From positions 124,001 to 188,000 of the forward strand of contig NZ_SZVW01000018.1 in NCBI RefSeq assembly GCF_007655005.1: a DNA stretch of 64,000 bases. Direction: 5' to 3'. The notes under the pieces were generated by a model. It saw only the letters and a program-made list of their open reading frames with translations, made no database searches and had not been told where the DNA came from. The DNA comes from Streptomyces tibetensis (lineage in GTDB: Bacteria > Actinomycetota > Actinomycetes > Streptomycetales > Streptomycetaceae). Of this stretch, positions 8,780 to 17,722 are shown piece by piece. How positions within the stretch are numbered: position 1 is the stretch's first letter; every line of letters begins with the position of its first letter. Position numbers and translations under genes: made by a program.

Positions 8780-9985
8780 GACTCTCCCCTCTCGTCCGCA
8801 CCCGGCTCGATCCCACTCGCCCCGCCCCGCAGGAGACCCCTCAGCCGCTCCCATCCGCGCTCGCGCACGAACGCCTCCGCTCCCCACCGCAGCGCCGGCA
8901 CCGTCCGCACGAGGCCGGACGCGTCCCGCTCCAGCACGTGCACCTCGGCGATCCGCCGCCGCCCGGCCCGGTCGCGCACCAGGTGCAGCACCACGGAGAG
9001 GGCGGCCGCCAACTGGCTGTGCAGCGCTGCCCGATCGAGCCCCGCGGCCGTGCCGAGCGCCTCCAGCCGGGCCGGTACATCGGCGGCGGCGTTGGCGTGC
9101 ACGGTCCCGCAGCCGCCCTCGTGGCCGGTGTTCAACGCGGCCAGCAGGTGCACCACTTCGGGCCCGCGCACCTCGCCCACGACCAGCCGGTCGGGCCTCA
9201 TCCGCAGCGCCTGGCGCACCAGGTCCTCCAGAGTGACGAGGCCGGCACCCTCCTGGTTGGCGGGTCTGGTCTCCAGTCGCACGACGTGCGGATGGTCGGG
9301 CCGCAGCTCCGCCGAGTCCTCGGCGAGGACGATCCGCTCCCCCGGCCCCACCAGCCCCAGCAGGGCACTCAGCAACGTGGTCTTGCCGGTGCCGGTGCCG
9401 CCGCTGACGAGGAAGGACAGCCGGGCGTCGAGCAGGGCGCGCAACATGCGGTCCCCGCCCGGCGGCACGGTGCCCGCCGCGACCAGCTCGCCGAGCGTGA
9501 AGGCACGTGGCCGCACAACCCGCAGCGACAGGCAGGCGCATCCCACGGCCACCGGCGGCAGCACCGCGTGCAGCCGCGTCCCGTCGGGCAGCCGGGCGTC
9601 GGCCCAGGGCCGGGCGTCGTCCAGGCGGCGTCCGGCCACGGCGGCGAGACGTTGAGCGAGCCGTCGCACGGCCGCGGCGTCCGCGAACCGCACCTGCGTC
9701 AGCTCCAGTCCGCCGCCCCGGTCCACCCAGATCCGGTCCGGGGCCGACACCAGCACGTCCGTGACCGACGGATCGGCGAGGAGCGGCTCCAGCGGCCCGC
9801 TGCCGACCAGCTCGGACCGCAACTGTGCGGCGGCTCCCAGGACTTCGGTGTCCCCCGAGGACACGCCCCTGCTCCCGCAGGGCCTGCGCCACGCGCGCGG
9901 GGGTCGGCTCGCCCCCGCTCTCGGCCAGCCACCGCCGCACCCCGTCCAGCAGCTCCGCGCCCTCGAGTCCGGCCAGGGTGCTCAT
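8776..9985 (-). CDS. TadA/CpaF-type pilus ATPase, reading frame broken by a 1-nt shift
   Basis: Secretion ATPase powering pilus assembly. The body (frame opening at GTG 9864, 362 aa) contains Walker A SGGTGTGKTT, the Asp box LAEDSAEL, HxNTGHEGG-like and GEVRGPEV motifs. The natural N-terminus MSTLAGLEGAELLDGVRRWL begins at ATG 9985, overlapping the upstream stop in ATGA, but is in another frame. The two frames would join as QGRVLG/DTEVLG if the run of five G on the minus strand (9852-9856) had four, giving 402 aa. So this is either an assembly error, a slippery site, or a real frameshift with internal GTG initiation. Annotated here across both frames. Confidence 0.8.
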
Positions 9986-11085
9986 GCCGTACCCGCCTCG
10001 ACGAGCGCGCGCTCCCAGAACTCCCTGCAGAACCGGGCCAGCGGTCCCCGCGGGGTGGTGCCCGGCGGTGCCGTGCCCTGGTCCGGGCGTGACAGTCCCG
10101 GCTCGACCGGCACCTCACCGACCAGGGGCAGTCCGAGCAACCGGGCCACCTCTCGATCGTCGAGCCCCGGCGGGTACGGCCCGCGGACCGCCACCCGCAG
10201 GTCCCGGAGAACCATGCCGACCGCCGAGGCGACCCGCCCGGCCGCCGCGACGGCCCGCAGCTCTGCGGGCACCACCAGCACGCCCACATCCAGCTGGGAG
10301 AGGACCTCGGCGACGCCGTCGTCGATCCGGCGCGGAAGGTCGACCACGACGGTGCCGCCCCGGCGGCGGGCCGCCGCGAGCACCGCGCGCACCGCCTGGG
10401 GCGGGACCGCGATCCGGTCGCCGCGGTCCCAGCTGAGCACCCTCAGCGCGTGCAGCTCGGGCAGCGACTCCTCCAGGGCTCCGCCGCCGACCCGTCCGCG
10501 TGAGGACGCGAAGGCGGGCCAGCGCAGCCCCTCGGCCGTCTCACCGCCGAGGAGTACGTCGAGTCCGCCGCCCAGCGGATCGGCGTCCACGAGGAGGGTG
10601 CGCAGTCCCTCCCGCGCGGAGGTGACGGCGAGGGCGCACGCGAGCGTGGACGCTCCCGCCCCGCCCCGGCCGCCGATGACGCCGACGGTGAGGGCGGGCC
10701 GGCCGACGCCCTCGGCCACGTCGGCGATCCGGTCGACCAGCCACTGCTCGCCGTCGGGCAGCATCAGGACGTGCTCGGCGCCGATCTCGACGGCCCGCCG
10801 CCACACCCCGGAGTCGTCCTGGTCCCGGCCGACGAGGACGACGCCCCTTCTGCGCGCGGCCCCGCGCACCCGCCGAGCGGCGTCGTCGCCGACCAGGACG
10901 AGCGGTGCGGCCTCCCAGCTGCCTCTGCGCTCCGGCACCCCGTGGTGCACCTCGGGTGTGGCGCCGGCTGCCGCGCACAGGCGCAGCAGATCGTCGAGGA
11001 GCTCGGTGTCCTCGGTGACGATCAGCGGTCCTCCCTGCCGCCCTCCGGCGGCCGGCGGCGGATCGTGTGTGACGGTTCCGGCCAC
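9982..11085 (-). CDS. CpaE/Ssd-like septum-site-determining protein (MinD-type ATPase)
   Basis: 367 aa. The N-terminus is receiver-like (GPLIVTEDTELLDDLL), followed by a MinD/ParA-type domain with a P-loop variant GVIGGRGGAGASTLA (no terminal Lys-Thr; GGAGAS replaces GGVGKT), and the switch LLVDADPLGGGLD. It is related to CpaE of tad loci and Rv3660c (Ssd) in mycobacteria, which localise the secretion apparatus or septum. GTG 11085 behind AGGGGGTTG is taken as the start; longer in-frame extensions lack support. It is the first gene of the pilus operon. Confidence 0.85.
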   Translation of the reverse strand: MAGTVTHDPPPAAGGRQGGPLIVTEDTELLDDLLRLCAAAGATPEVHHGVPERRGSWEAAPLVLVGDDAARRVRGAARRRGVVLVGRDQDDSGVWRRAVEIGAEHVLMLPDGEQWLVDRIADVAEGVGRPALTVGVIGGRGGAGASTLACALAVTSAREGLRTLLVDADPLGGGLDVLLGGETAEGLRWPAFASSRGRVGGGALEESLPELHALRVLSWDRGDRIAVPPQAVRAVLAAARRRGGTVVVDLPRRIDDGVAEVLSQLDVGVLVVPAELRAVAAAGRVASAVGMVLRDLRVAVRGPYPPGLDDREVARLLGLPLVGEVPVEPGLSRPDQGTAPPGTTPRGPLARFCREFWERALVEAGTA

Positions 11086-11283
11086 GGTTTCCAACCCCCT
11101 TCGCTGCACGACTCGCGCGGCCCCTGCGGCCCCGCGATTCCCATACGTGGGAAGAACCGACAAGCGGCCTCCCTGTGAACGGCCGACAGAAACCGGCCAA
11201 ACGCCCCCGGGTACTCGGAACCGGCCATGAACTCGCCGCGAGCGGGATGCGTAGGAATCACGGTGCAGCGATCCCGGAAATCG

Positions 11284-11310
11284 TGTGGATCTTGGTGGAT
11301 AACTGTGGAC
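11284..11310. repeat. Three 10-bp-phased TGTGGAT-type repeats
   Basis: TGTGGAT at 11284, GGTGGAT at 11294 and TGTGGAC at 11304, exactly one helical turn apart, about 200 bp upstream of the pilus operon start. Read on the minus strand these are TCCACA-like words reminiscent of DnaA boxes. They could equally be an operator for a repeat-binding regulator. Confidence 0.45.
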
Positions 11311-11498
11311 GTCCCGGGAGTTGTGAATATCGCCATCACCCATACCGGTGAGCCACTCAGACCCTGCGTACGACTCCCACAGAGCAGCCCGACGGCTACA
11401 CACCGTGATTCAACATGAGCATGACAAAGCTGGGACCGGAGCCGCATCGGAGCGGCCGCCAGGCCGTAAGAAGAAGGAAGAAACCCACCCGGACATGC

Positions 11499-11533
11499 GA
11501 CGACCCCCGCCGGGGGGGAGAGCGGGGGTCGTC
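11499..11533. terminator. Strong hairpin inside a divergent promoter region
   Basis: 12-bp perfect stem GACGACCCCCGC / GCGGGGGTCGTC with an 11-nt G-rich loop. It looks like a terminator but sits between divergent genes, so either a short unannotated transcript ends here or it is an mRNA-leader structure of the HAD gene. Confidence 0.45.
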
Positions 11534-11681
11534 CCCACGGCCGACTCGGGGGGGGGAGGAGTCGGGCCGGGTTAGCACGGTCGCGAACGATCCGTGACTT
11601 CCATGGTGTACCCGAGAGCCTTCTCAGGCAAACCCACGCGCCCCACCTTACGCCGAATGGGCTGCCCCTATGCTCTGGGGC

Positions 11682-12503
11682 GTGGAAAACCACTCGTTGC
11701 CCCGCACAGCCGCCTTCTTTGACCTGGACAAGACGGTCATTGCGAAGTCGAGCACGCTCACGTTCAGCAAGTCGTTCTACCAAGGCGGTCTGATCAACCG
11801 CAGGGCCGTCTTGCGTACCGCATATGCCCAGTTCGTCTTCCTCGCCGGCGGCGCCGACCACGACCAGATGGAGCGCATGCGCGCATATCTGTCCGCCCTG
11901 TGCCGCGGCTGGAACGTGCAGCAGGTCAAGGAGATCGTCGCCGAGACGCTGCACGACCTGATCGACCCGATCATCTACGACGAGGCCGCCTCCCTCATCG
12001 AGGAGCACCACACCGCCGGCCGCGACGTGGTGATCGTGTCCACGTCGGGCGCGGAGGTGGTCGAGCCGATCGGCGAGCTGCTGGGCGCGGACCGCGTGGT
12101 CGCCACCCGCATGGTCGTGGGCGACGACGGCTGCTTCACCGGCGAGGTGGAGTACTACGCGTACGGCCCGACCAAGGCGGAGGCCGTCAGGGAGCTCGCC
12201 GAGTCCGAGGGGTACGACCTCAGCCGCTGCTACGCCTACAGCGACTCGGCGACCGATGTGCCGATGCTGGAGTCCGTGGGCAACCCACACGCCGTGAACC
12301 CGGACAGGGCACTGCGCCGCGAGGCCCTCGCGCGCGGGTGGCCGATCCTGGACTTCCATCGCCCGGTCCGGCTCAAGCAGCGCATCCCCTCGTTCTCCGT
12401 ACCGCCGCGCCCGGCGCTGGTCGCGGTCGCAGCGATAGGCGCCGCCGCGGCCACCGCGGGACTCGTCTGGTATGCGAACCGGCGCCGGGCCACGGTCGCT
12501 TGA
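11682..12503 (+). CDS. HAD-IB family phosphatase (SerB-like)
   Basis: 273 aa with the haloacid dehalogenase motifs: DxDxT as FFDLDKT (nucleophile Asp and acid/base Asp), the Ser/Thr motif VIVSTSGAEV, the conserved Lys in GPTKAEAV, and the acidic motif YAYSDSATDVPML. A single hydrophobic helix closes the protein (ALVAVAAIGAAAATAGLVWY), so it may be membrane-tethered. GTG 11682 is preferred because homologues begin ENHSLPRTAAFFDLD; ATG 11670 would add four residues. The same position in S. coelicolor (SCO3558) carries a gene described as morphological-differentiation related. Substrate unknown. Confidence 0.88.
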   Translation: MENHSLPRTAAFFDLDKTVIAKSSTLTFSKSFYQGGLINRRAVLRTAYAQFVFLAGGADHDQMERMRAYLSALCRGWNVQQVKEIVAETLHDLIDPIIYDEAASLIEEHHTAGRDVVIVSTSGAEVVEPIGELLGADRVVATRMVVGDDGCFTGEVEYYAYGPTKAEAVRELAESEGYDLSRCYAYSDSATDVPMLESVGNPHAVNPDRALRREALARGWPILDFHRPVRLKQRIPSFSVPPRPALVAVAAIGAAAATAGLVWYANRRRATVA

Positions 12504-12649
12504 CCTGTGGCGATCGCCCTTCCCGGGTGAACCCGAAAGTAAAGAAGCAGGGCCTGGACTTCCGCTCACTGCGGCGCAGGAGTACAAAGGACTCAACGGC
12601 CCGCGAGACCAAGGACATCCGAGAGGATCACCTTTTTTACTCATTTGGC

Positions 12650-12788
12650 CCCACGGACCGAGCATGAACACCGGGCACCCACGCGACGTCGACCCGTCGA
12701 ATACGGGCCAGCCACACCAGGGAACGGGCAAAGCTTCCGACCTGATGGGCATATATCGAGGACGCTTGGTAACCCGATGCTCATGCCA
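12650..12788 (+). ncRNA. Candidate 6S-like RNA (scr3559-type locus)
   Basis: This intergenic interval between the HAD gene and the Fic-like gene is the site where S. coelicolor encodes its 6S-like RNA scr3559 (recalled knowledge; RNAP-binding regulator). What I see: an A/T-rich stretch with CTTTTTTACTCA at about 12631-12642 that could serve as a -10 region, then a segment whose ends pair (GAGCAT 12660-12665 with ATGCTC 12777-12782; 12673-12685 with 12763-12775 with small bulges) leaving a large internal region, as in a 6S rod with a central bubble. It is followed at once by a perfect terminator hairpin. Boundaries are approximate. Confidence 0.55.
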
Positions 12789-12816
12789 GCGGCGGTACGA
12801 GAACTCGTACCGCCGC
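12789..12816. terminator. Perfect 13-bp terminator hairpin
   Basis: GCGGCGGTACGAG / CTCGTACCGCCGC with a minimal loop, followed by ATTT. It terminates the candidate 6S RNA on the plus strand and can serve the convergent minus-strand gene ending at 12837. Confidence 0.8.
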
Positions 12817-12836
12817 ATTTATGTGGCCCGGTGATG

Positions 12837-13661
12837 TCAGGCCGCTCCACGCTGCAGCGCCTCGCACACCGCCATCGACTCGCGCGCCCCCAGTTCGACC
12901 GCCCCGCCGCAGTGGGCGATCCAGGCGGCCACGCCCTCCGGAGTACCGGAGACGTACCCGGCGAGGGCCTCCAGGTACGCGTCACGTCCCAGTTCGGCGT
13001 GACCGACCTCGGCCGCGCAGACCGACTTCGGATCCAGCCCGCTGCCGACCAGGACGATGCGCTCGGCCGTACGCGCGACCAGGCCGTTGTGGCACGTGAA
13101 GGGACGCAGCGCGAGGAGCTCGCCGTGCACGACGGCGGCCGTCACCAGCGCCGGAGCGGAGCCGCCCGCGATGATCAGCCCGGCCAGTCCGTCCAGCCTG
13201 CCGTGCGTTTCGGTGGCGCTCGGCAGCGGCAGCCCCACGAGCGGCTCGTCGACCGGCTCGCCCTCCTTGCGGGGCCGTCCCACCTGGTCGCCCTCGTCCG
13301 CGGCAGCCACCAGGTGCAGCCTGGCCAGCACCCGCAGGGGTGACTGCCGCCAGATCGACAGCAGCTGGCCCGCCTCCGCGGTGAGCCGCAGGGCCGCACC
13401 CACGGTGCGGGCCTCGTCGTCACCGCTGAAGTCCGTGCGCCGGCGCACCTCCTCCAGGGCCCAGTCCGCGCCGGACAGCGCGGCCGAGCCGCGGGCGCCG
13501 CGCAGCGCGGCCTCGGAGGTGATCGCGTTGCTGCGCCGCCGCATGACCCGGTGTCCGTAGACCCGGTCCACCGCCTTGCGTACGGACTCCACGGAATCGG
13601 CCACTCCGGGCAGCGCCCCCAGGGCCGCGAGGGGATCGGCGGTCGCGCCTGCTGTACTCAT
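12837..13661 (-). CDS. Fic/DOC-like protein with degenerate active-site motif
   Basis: 274 aa. About residues 190-205 read RPFTCHNGLVART, aligned with the Fic motif HPFx(D/E)GNGRxxR: His is replaced by Arg, the acidic residue by Cys, and GNGR by HNGL. The helical surroundings (LVTAAVVHGELLALRPF) fit a Fic fold. With the catalytic His and the anion-binding loop changed, AMP transfer is unlikely, so it may be a pseudoenzyme. The orthologous slot in S. coelicolor (SCO3559) has been annotated vaguely as an oxidoreductase. ATG 13661 chosen (MSTAGATADPLAALG); convergent with the 6S-like RNA. Confidence 0.75.
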   Translation of the reverse strand: MSTAGATADPLAALGALPGVADSVESVRKAVDRVYGHRVMRRRSNAITSEAALRGARGSAALSGADWALEEVRRRTDFSGDDEARTVGAALRLTAEAGQLLSIWRQSPLRVLARLHLVAAADEGDQVGRPRKEGEPVDEPLVGLPLPSATETHGRLDGLAGLIIAGGSAPALVTAAVVHGELLALRPFTCHNGLVARTAERIVLVGSGLDPKSVCAAEVGHAELGRDAYLEALAGYVSGTPEGVAAWIAHCGGAVELGARESMAVCEALQRGAA

Positions 13662-13751
13662 GAGTACGACCCTACGCACCCCGGGGCCCCGACCCACGGC
13701 GGAGTGGCCTTCTTCACGCGCGCGTGCGCCACCCGACGTCCGCCCGAAGGA

Positions 13752-15017
13752 CTACCTCCCGACCGCCGGAGCCCCGGGGACACCCTTGGGTGCGGGGGCG
13801 GGCCGGTCCGACAGGAAGGACGCCCAGCCGGCCTTCGGCGCCTGGCCGACCGGCAGGGTGCTCAGCTTTTCCAGCGTTTTCGGGTCCTGGGCGTCGAGCC
13901 AGTCCACGAGCTGCCGGAACGAGACGCAGCGCACCTCCTCCTTGGTGCACACCGTCTCGATGACCTCCTCGACGGCCCGCATGTAGGTGCCGCCGTTCCA
14001 GGACTCGAAGTGATTGCCGATGATCAGGGGCGCGCGGTTGCCCTGGTAGGCCCGTGAGAAGCCCCTGAGCAGGCCGTCTCGCATCTGGTCGCCCCAGAAG
14101 TCGAACTTGGCGGGGTTGCCCTGGGTGGTGGTGCCGGACTGGTTGACCATGAAGTTGTAGTCCATGGTGAGCTGCTCGAAGGAGTGGCCGGGGAACGGCA
14201 CGAGCTGCATGGAGACGTCCCACAGGCCCATCTTCTTCTTCGGCCAGACCTGGTCGTTCACGCCACTGGTGTCGTAGCGGAAGCCCATGTCGCGGGCTGC
14301 CCTCATGAAGTTGCGCTGGCCCTCGAGGCAGGGTGTGCGGGCGCCGATGAGTTCCTTGTCGTAGTCGAAGGGCAGCGGGGAGGCGCCTTTCAGGCCGGCG
14401 TTGGTCTTCCAGGTCTTCACGAACTGCTTGGCCTGGGAGATCTCGTCCTTCCAGTCCTGCACCGACCACTCGCCGACGCCGCCGCCGCTGCCGCAGAAGT
14501 GGCCGTTGAAGTGGGTGCCGACCTCGTTGCCCTCCAGCCATGCCAGGCGCAGTTGCTTCGCGGTGGCGGCGATGCCGCGGCGGTCGTTGAAGCCGATGTC
14601 GGAGCGACCCGGGGAGTGCTGCGGGGGCCGGTACCGGTCGCGCTTGTCCTCCGGCAGCATGTACACGCCGCTCAGGAAGTACGTCATGGTCGCGTTGTTC
14701 TTCCTCGCGACCTTACGAAAGTGCGAGAACAGCTTCTGGCTGTCCTCGCCCGCGCCGTCCCAGGAGAAGACGACGAACTGCGGGGGCTTCTGGCCGGGCC
14801 GGAGGCGTTCCGGGCGGGGCAGGTGCGGCTGGGCCCCGGTGTAGGCGGTGGAGCCGTCTCCGATCAGCCGGACCGCGCTCTTCGGCGCCTGTGCGGGCGT
14901 CGCCTTCTGCGGTTCGGGTGTCTCCGGACGGGGGGTGTCGGTCGCGCAGCCGGCGAGCGATGCGGCGCAGACCGCGGCGATCACGGAACCCGCGGCGATC
15001 CTGTGGGTGGCGGCCAT
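13752..15017 (-). CDS. Secreted polysaccharide-deacetylase-like lipoprotein
   Basis: 421 aa. A lipoprotein signal peptide ends in the lipobox LAGC (Cys about 24). The mature part has a NodB-like TIM barrel: FSWDGAGEDSQ at the first strand, where classical deacetylases have TFDDG, and GNEVGTHFNGHFCG with a metal-type His-x-x-x-His. The rest matches uncharacterised actinobacterial lipoproteins of this type. It probably acts on cell-wall or capsular glycans outside the membrane; the altered first motif makes the exact chemistry uncertain. ATG 15017 follows AAGGTGGG. Confidence 0.85.
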   Translation of the reverse strand: MAATHRIAAGSVIAAVCAASLAGCATDTPRPETPEPQKATPAQAPKSAVRLIGDGSTAYTGAQPHLPRPERLRPGQKPPQFVVFSWDGAGEDSQKLFSHFRKVARKNNATMTYFLSGVYMLPEDKRDRYRPPQHSPGRSDIGFNDRRGIAATAKQLRLAWLEGNEVGTHFNGHFCGSGGGVGEWSVQDWKDEISQAKQFVKTWKTNAGLKGASPLPFDYDKELIGARTPCLEGQRNFMRAARDMGFRYDTSGVNDQVWPKKKMGLWDVSMQLVPFPGHSFEQLTMDYNFMVNQSGTTTQGNPAKFDFWGDQMRDGLLRGFSRAYQGNRAPLIIGNHFESWNGGTYMRAVEEVIETVCTKEEVRCVSFRQLVDWLDAQDPKTLEKLSTLPVGQAPKAGWASFLSDRPAPAPKGVPGAPAVGR

Positions 15018-15305
15018 GTTCCGCCCACCTTCTTCCTTCTCTCGGGTGCGGACGCCGCCAAATTCGCACGAGACCGAGAAGGAATTAGTAGGACAAGCCG
15101 ATCAAATGGCCACTTCACTCTTCAGAGTGATCTATTCACCCATTTGCCCGTAAAGTCTATGCTCGCCCTTTACTCTGCATTACGATCCGTTTACCGAGCG
15201 TTAATTCATCCCGCCGATTTACGCCGTGACCGCCGCGACCGACACCCGCCCCGAGCGGGCCCCCCAGATACGCGACCGCGCAGCCCCGGAGGAGACGGGA
15301 AAACC

Positions 15306-17675
15306 ATGTCAGCCTGCGTCCCCACACGCGTCACCGACCCGAACCGAACCGAGCGCACCCATCCGCCTCACAGTCCGCCGCCGGCCGGGCCCCGCCGATT
15401 CCGCATCGCGGGTGCCGACGTGTCGGCCTCGATCGCGGTCTTCCTGATCGCGCTGCCCCTGTCCCTGGGCATCGCCCTGGCCACCGGCGCCCCCCTCCAG
15501 GCCGGCCTCGTCGCCGCCGCCGTGGGCGGGCTGGTCGCCGGGCGACTCGGCGGCTCCCCGCTCCAGGTGAGCGGACCGGCCGCCGGACTCACCGTCGTCA
15601 CCGCCGACCTCATCCAGCGGTACGGCTGGCGGACCACCTGTGCCATCACCGTCCTCGCAGGCGTCGCCCAACTGGGCCTCGGCTGCCTGCGCGTGGCCCG
15701 TGGCGCCCTCGCCGTCAGCCCCGCGATCGTGCACGGCATGCTCGCCGGGATCGGCGTCACCATCGCCGTCGCCCAGCTGCACATCGTGCTCGGCGGCACA
15801 CCACAGAGCTCCGTCCCGGACAACCTGCGTGCCCTGCCCGCCCAGTTGGCGCACATGCGCCCCGCGGCGGTGTCGGTGAGCGTGCTGACCCTGGCACTGC
15901 TGCTGCTCTGGCCGCGCCTGCCCGGCCGGGCCGGACGCCTGCTGCGCACGGTCCCGGCGGCGCTCGTCGCCGTCGCCGGAGCCACCTCGGCCGCCGCCCT
16001 CGCCGGGCTCCGCCTGCCCAAGGTCGACCTGCCGTCCTGGAGCAACCACGCCCTGGCCGGTCTGCCCGAGGGCCCCGTGCTCGGCCTGGTCGCCGCCGTG
16101 CTCACCACCACGCTGGTGTGCAGCGTCCAGTCGCTGCTCGGCGCGGTCGCCGTGGACAAGCTGGTGGCCGGCCGCCCCGGTCTGTCACCCCGCGTCGGGC
16201 GCTCGAAGCTCGACCGCGAACTGCTCGGGCAGGGAGCCGCCAACATCGTCTCCGGCTCGCTCGGCGGCCTGCCCATCGCCGGTGTGGCCGTGCGGAGTTC
16301 GGCGAATGTGCACGCCGGTGCGGTCAGCCGGAACTCCACGATGCTGCACGGCGTTCTCGTAGTGATCGCCACGCTGCTGATGGTCCCGATCCTGGAGCTC
16401 ATCCCGCTCGCCTCGCTCGCCGCCCTGGTGATGGCCGTCGGCATCCAGATGGTGTCCCTGAACCACATCCGCACGGTGACCCGCCACCGCGAAGTGTGGG
16501 TCTACGCCGTCACCACCCTCGGCGTCGTCTCCCTCGGCGTCCTGGAGGGCGTGGCGCTCGGCATCGCCACAGCCGTCGGCGTCGCCCTGCACCGCCTCAC
16601 CCGCACCCGCATCACGCACGAAGTCAGGGAAGGAGTCCATCACGTACACGTCAGAGGACAGTTGACGTTCCTCGCGGTGCCACGGCTCAGCCGGGTCCTG
16701 CATCTCGTGCCCCACGGTGCCGACACCGTCGTCGAGCTGGACGGGTCGTTCATGGACCACGCGGCGTACGAGACGCTGCAGGACTGGCAGAAGACGCACA
16801 CCGCGCAGGGCGGTACCGTCGAGATCACCGGCCGTCATCCCGGCACCCGTATCTCCGAGCCCCAGGTCTCCGGCGACTGCCGCTGCCGGCCCTGGACGCC
16901 CTGGCGCAACCACCAGTGCGACGGCCCCCAGTCCACACCCCCGGCCGAGAAGAACCCGGACGGGTCGGACCGCTCCGAGCCGGACCCGACGGGCACCGGC
17001 GGAGCCAGCGGGCACGAACTGGCGCGTGGCATCAGCGCGTTCCAGCGCAACACCGCGCCCTTGGTGCGCAGCGAGCTGGCCAGGCTGGCGAGAGAGGGAC
17101 AGCGGCCTTCGCAGCTCTTCCTGACCTGCGCCGACTCCCGACTGGTCACATCGATGATCACCTCCAGTGGCCCGGGTGACCTGTTCGTCGTGCGCAACGT
17201 GGGCAACCTCGTCCCGCGCCCGGGCGAGGAGAGCGGCGACGACTCGGTGGCGGCGGCGATCGAGTATGCCGTGGACGTGCTTCAGGTGCGCTCCATCACG
17301 GTGTGCGGGCATTCGGGTTGCGGTGCCATGCAGGCGCTGCTCAACTCCGAGCCCGGAGGCGCCCGGAGCCCGCTGAAGCGGTGGCTGCGGCACGGCCTGC
17401 CCAGCCTGGAGCGCATGGCCGACGACAGTCTGCCTCGGGGCAGACTGGCCAGGCGTTCCCCCGATGACGCGGTCGAGCAGCTCTGCCTGACCAACGTGGT
17501 CCAGCAGCTGGAGCACCTGCGCGTCCACGACTCGGTGGCCCGGGCCATCGAGGAGGGCAGCCTGGAGCTGCACGGGATGTACTTCCACGTGGGCGAGGCG
17601 GAGGCGTACCTGCTCACCGAGACTGACGCCGGTGGCGTCTTCGACCGGGTCCGGGAGTCGGACCTGACGGCGTGA
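15306..17675 (+). CDS. SulP-type transporter fused to beta-carbonic anhydrase
   Basis: 789 aa. Residues about 35-460 form a SulP membrane domain with 10-12 helices, followed by a STAS-like segment (about 460-520, VVELDGSFMDHAAYETL). The C-terminal third (about 570-789) is a beta-carbonic anhydrase with zinc ligands in CADSR (Cys plus the Asp-Arg dyad) and CGHSGCGAM (His, Cys). The fusion is expected to couple bicarbonate uptake to CO2/HCO3- conversion at the inner membrane. The linker is Pro/Asp rich. Start ATG 15306 behind GGAGACGGGAAAACC. It is divergent from the deacetylase lipoprotein across 288 bp of AT-richer DNA. Confidence 0.93.
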   Translation: MSACVPTRVTDPNRTERTHPPHSPPPAGPRRFRIAGADVSASIAVFLIALPLSLGIALATGAPLQAGLVAAAVGGLVAGRLGGSPLQVSGPAAGLTVVTADLIQRYGWRTTCAITVLAGVAQLGLGCLRVARGALAVSPAIVHGMLAGIGVTIAVAQLHIVLGGTPQSSVPDNLRALPAQLAHMRPAAVSVSVLTLALLLLWPRLPGRAGRLLRTVPAALVAVAGATSAAALAGLRLPKVDLPSWSNHALAGLPEGPVLGLVAAVLTTTLVCSVQSLLGAVAVDKLVAGRPGLSPRVGRSKLDRELLGQGAANIVSGSLGGLPIAGVAVRSSANVHAGAVSRNSTMLHGVLVVIATLLMVPILELIPLASLAALVMAVGIQMVSLNHIRTVTRHREVWVYAVTTLGVVSLGVLEGVALGIATAVGVALHRLTRTRITHEVREGVHHVHVRGQLTFLAVPRLSRVLHLVPHGADTVVELDGSFMDHAAYETLQDWQKTHTAQGGTVEITGRHPGTRISEPQVSGDCRCRPWTPWRNHQCDGPQSTPPAEKNPDGSDRSEPDPTGTGGASGHELARGISAFQRNTAPLVRSELARLAREGQRPSQLFLTCADSRLVTSMITSSGPGDLFVVRNVGNLVPRPGEESGDDSVAAAIEYAVDVLQVRSITVCGHSGCGAMQALLNSEPGGARSPLKRWLRHGLPSLERMADDSLPRGRLARRSPDDAVEQLCLTNVVQQLEHLRVHDSVARAIEEGSLELHGMYFHVGEAEAYLLTETDAGGVFDRVRESDLTA

Positions 17676-17679
17676 GCCA

Positions 17680-17722
17680 GGCGTCGGCCGGGCGGGGCTC
17701 CCGCCCGGCCCCGGCCGACGCC
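17680..17722. terminator. Long GC hairpin after the SulP-CA gene
   Basis: GGCGTCGGCC-GGGCGGG pairs with CCCGCCC ... GGCCGACGCC, with a 6-nt bulge on the 3' arm, beginning 4 nt after the stop codon. A typical rho-independent-like Streptomyces terminator without U-tract. Confidence 0.75.

Larger units (their letters stand above)
11086..11681. other. Divergent 596-bp intergenic region before the pilus operon and HAD gene
   Basis: No convincing gene. It is less GC-rich around 11260-11420 and presumably holds divergent promoters for the pilus operon (minus) and the HAD gene (plus). It contains three phased 7-mers at 11284-11310 and a strong hairpin at 11499-11533. Short open frames (for example GTG 11348 to 11575) read through the hairpin and are low complexity; I do not call them. 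Confidence 0.6.

Noticed and set aside
11348..11575. Small plus-strand frame starting VSHSDPAYD
   Set aside because: No ribosome site or family, and its C-terminus is the hairpin translated into Pro/Gly; more likely non-coding.
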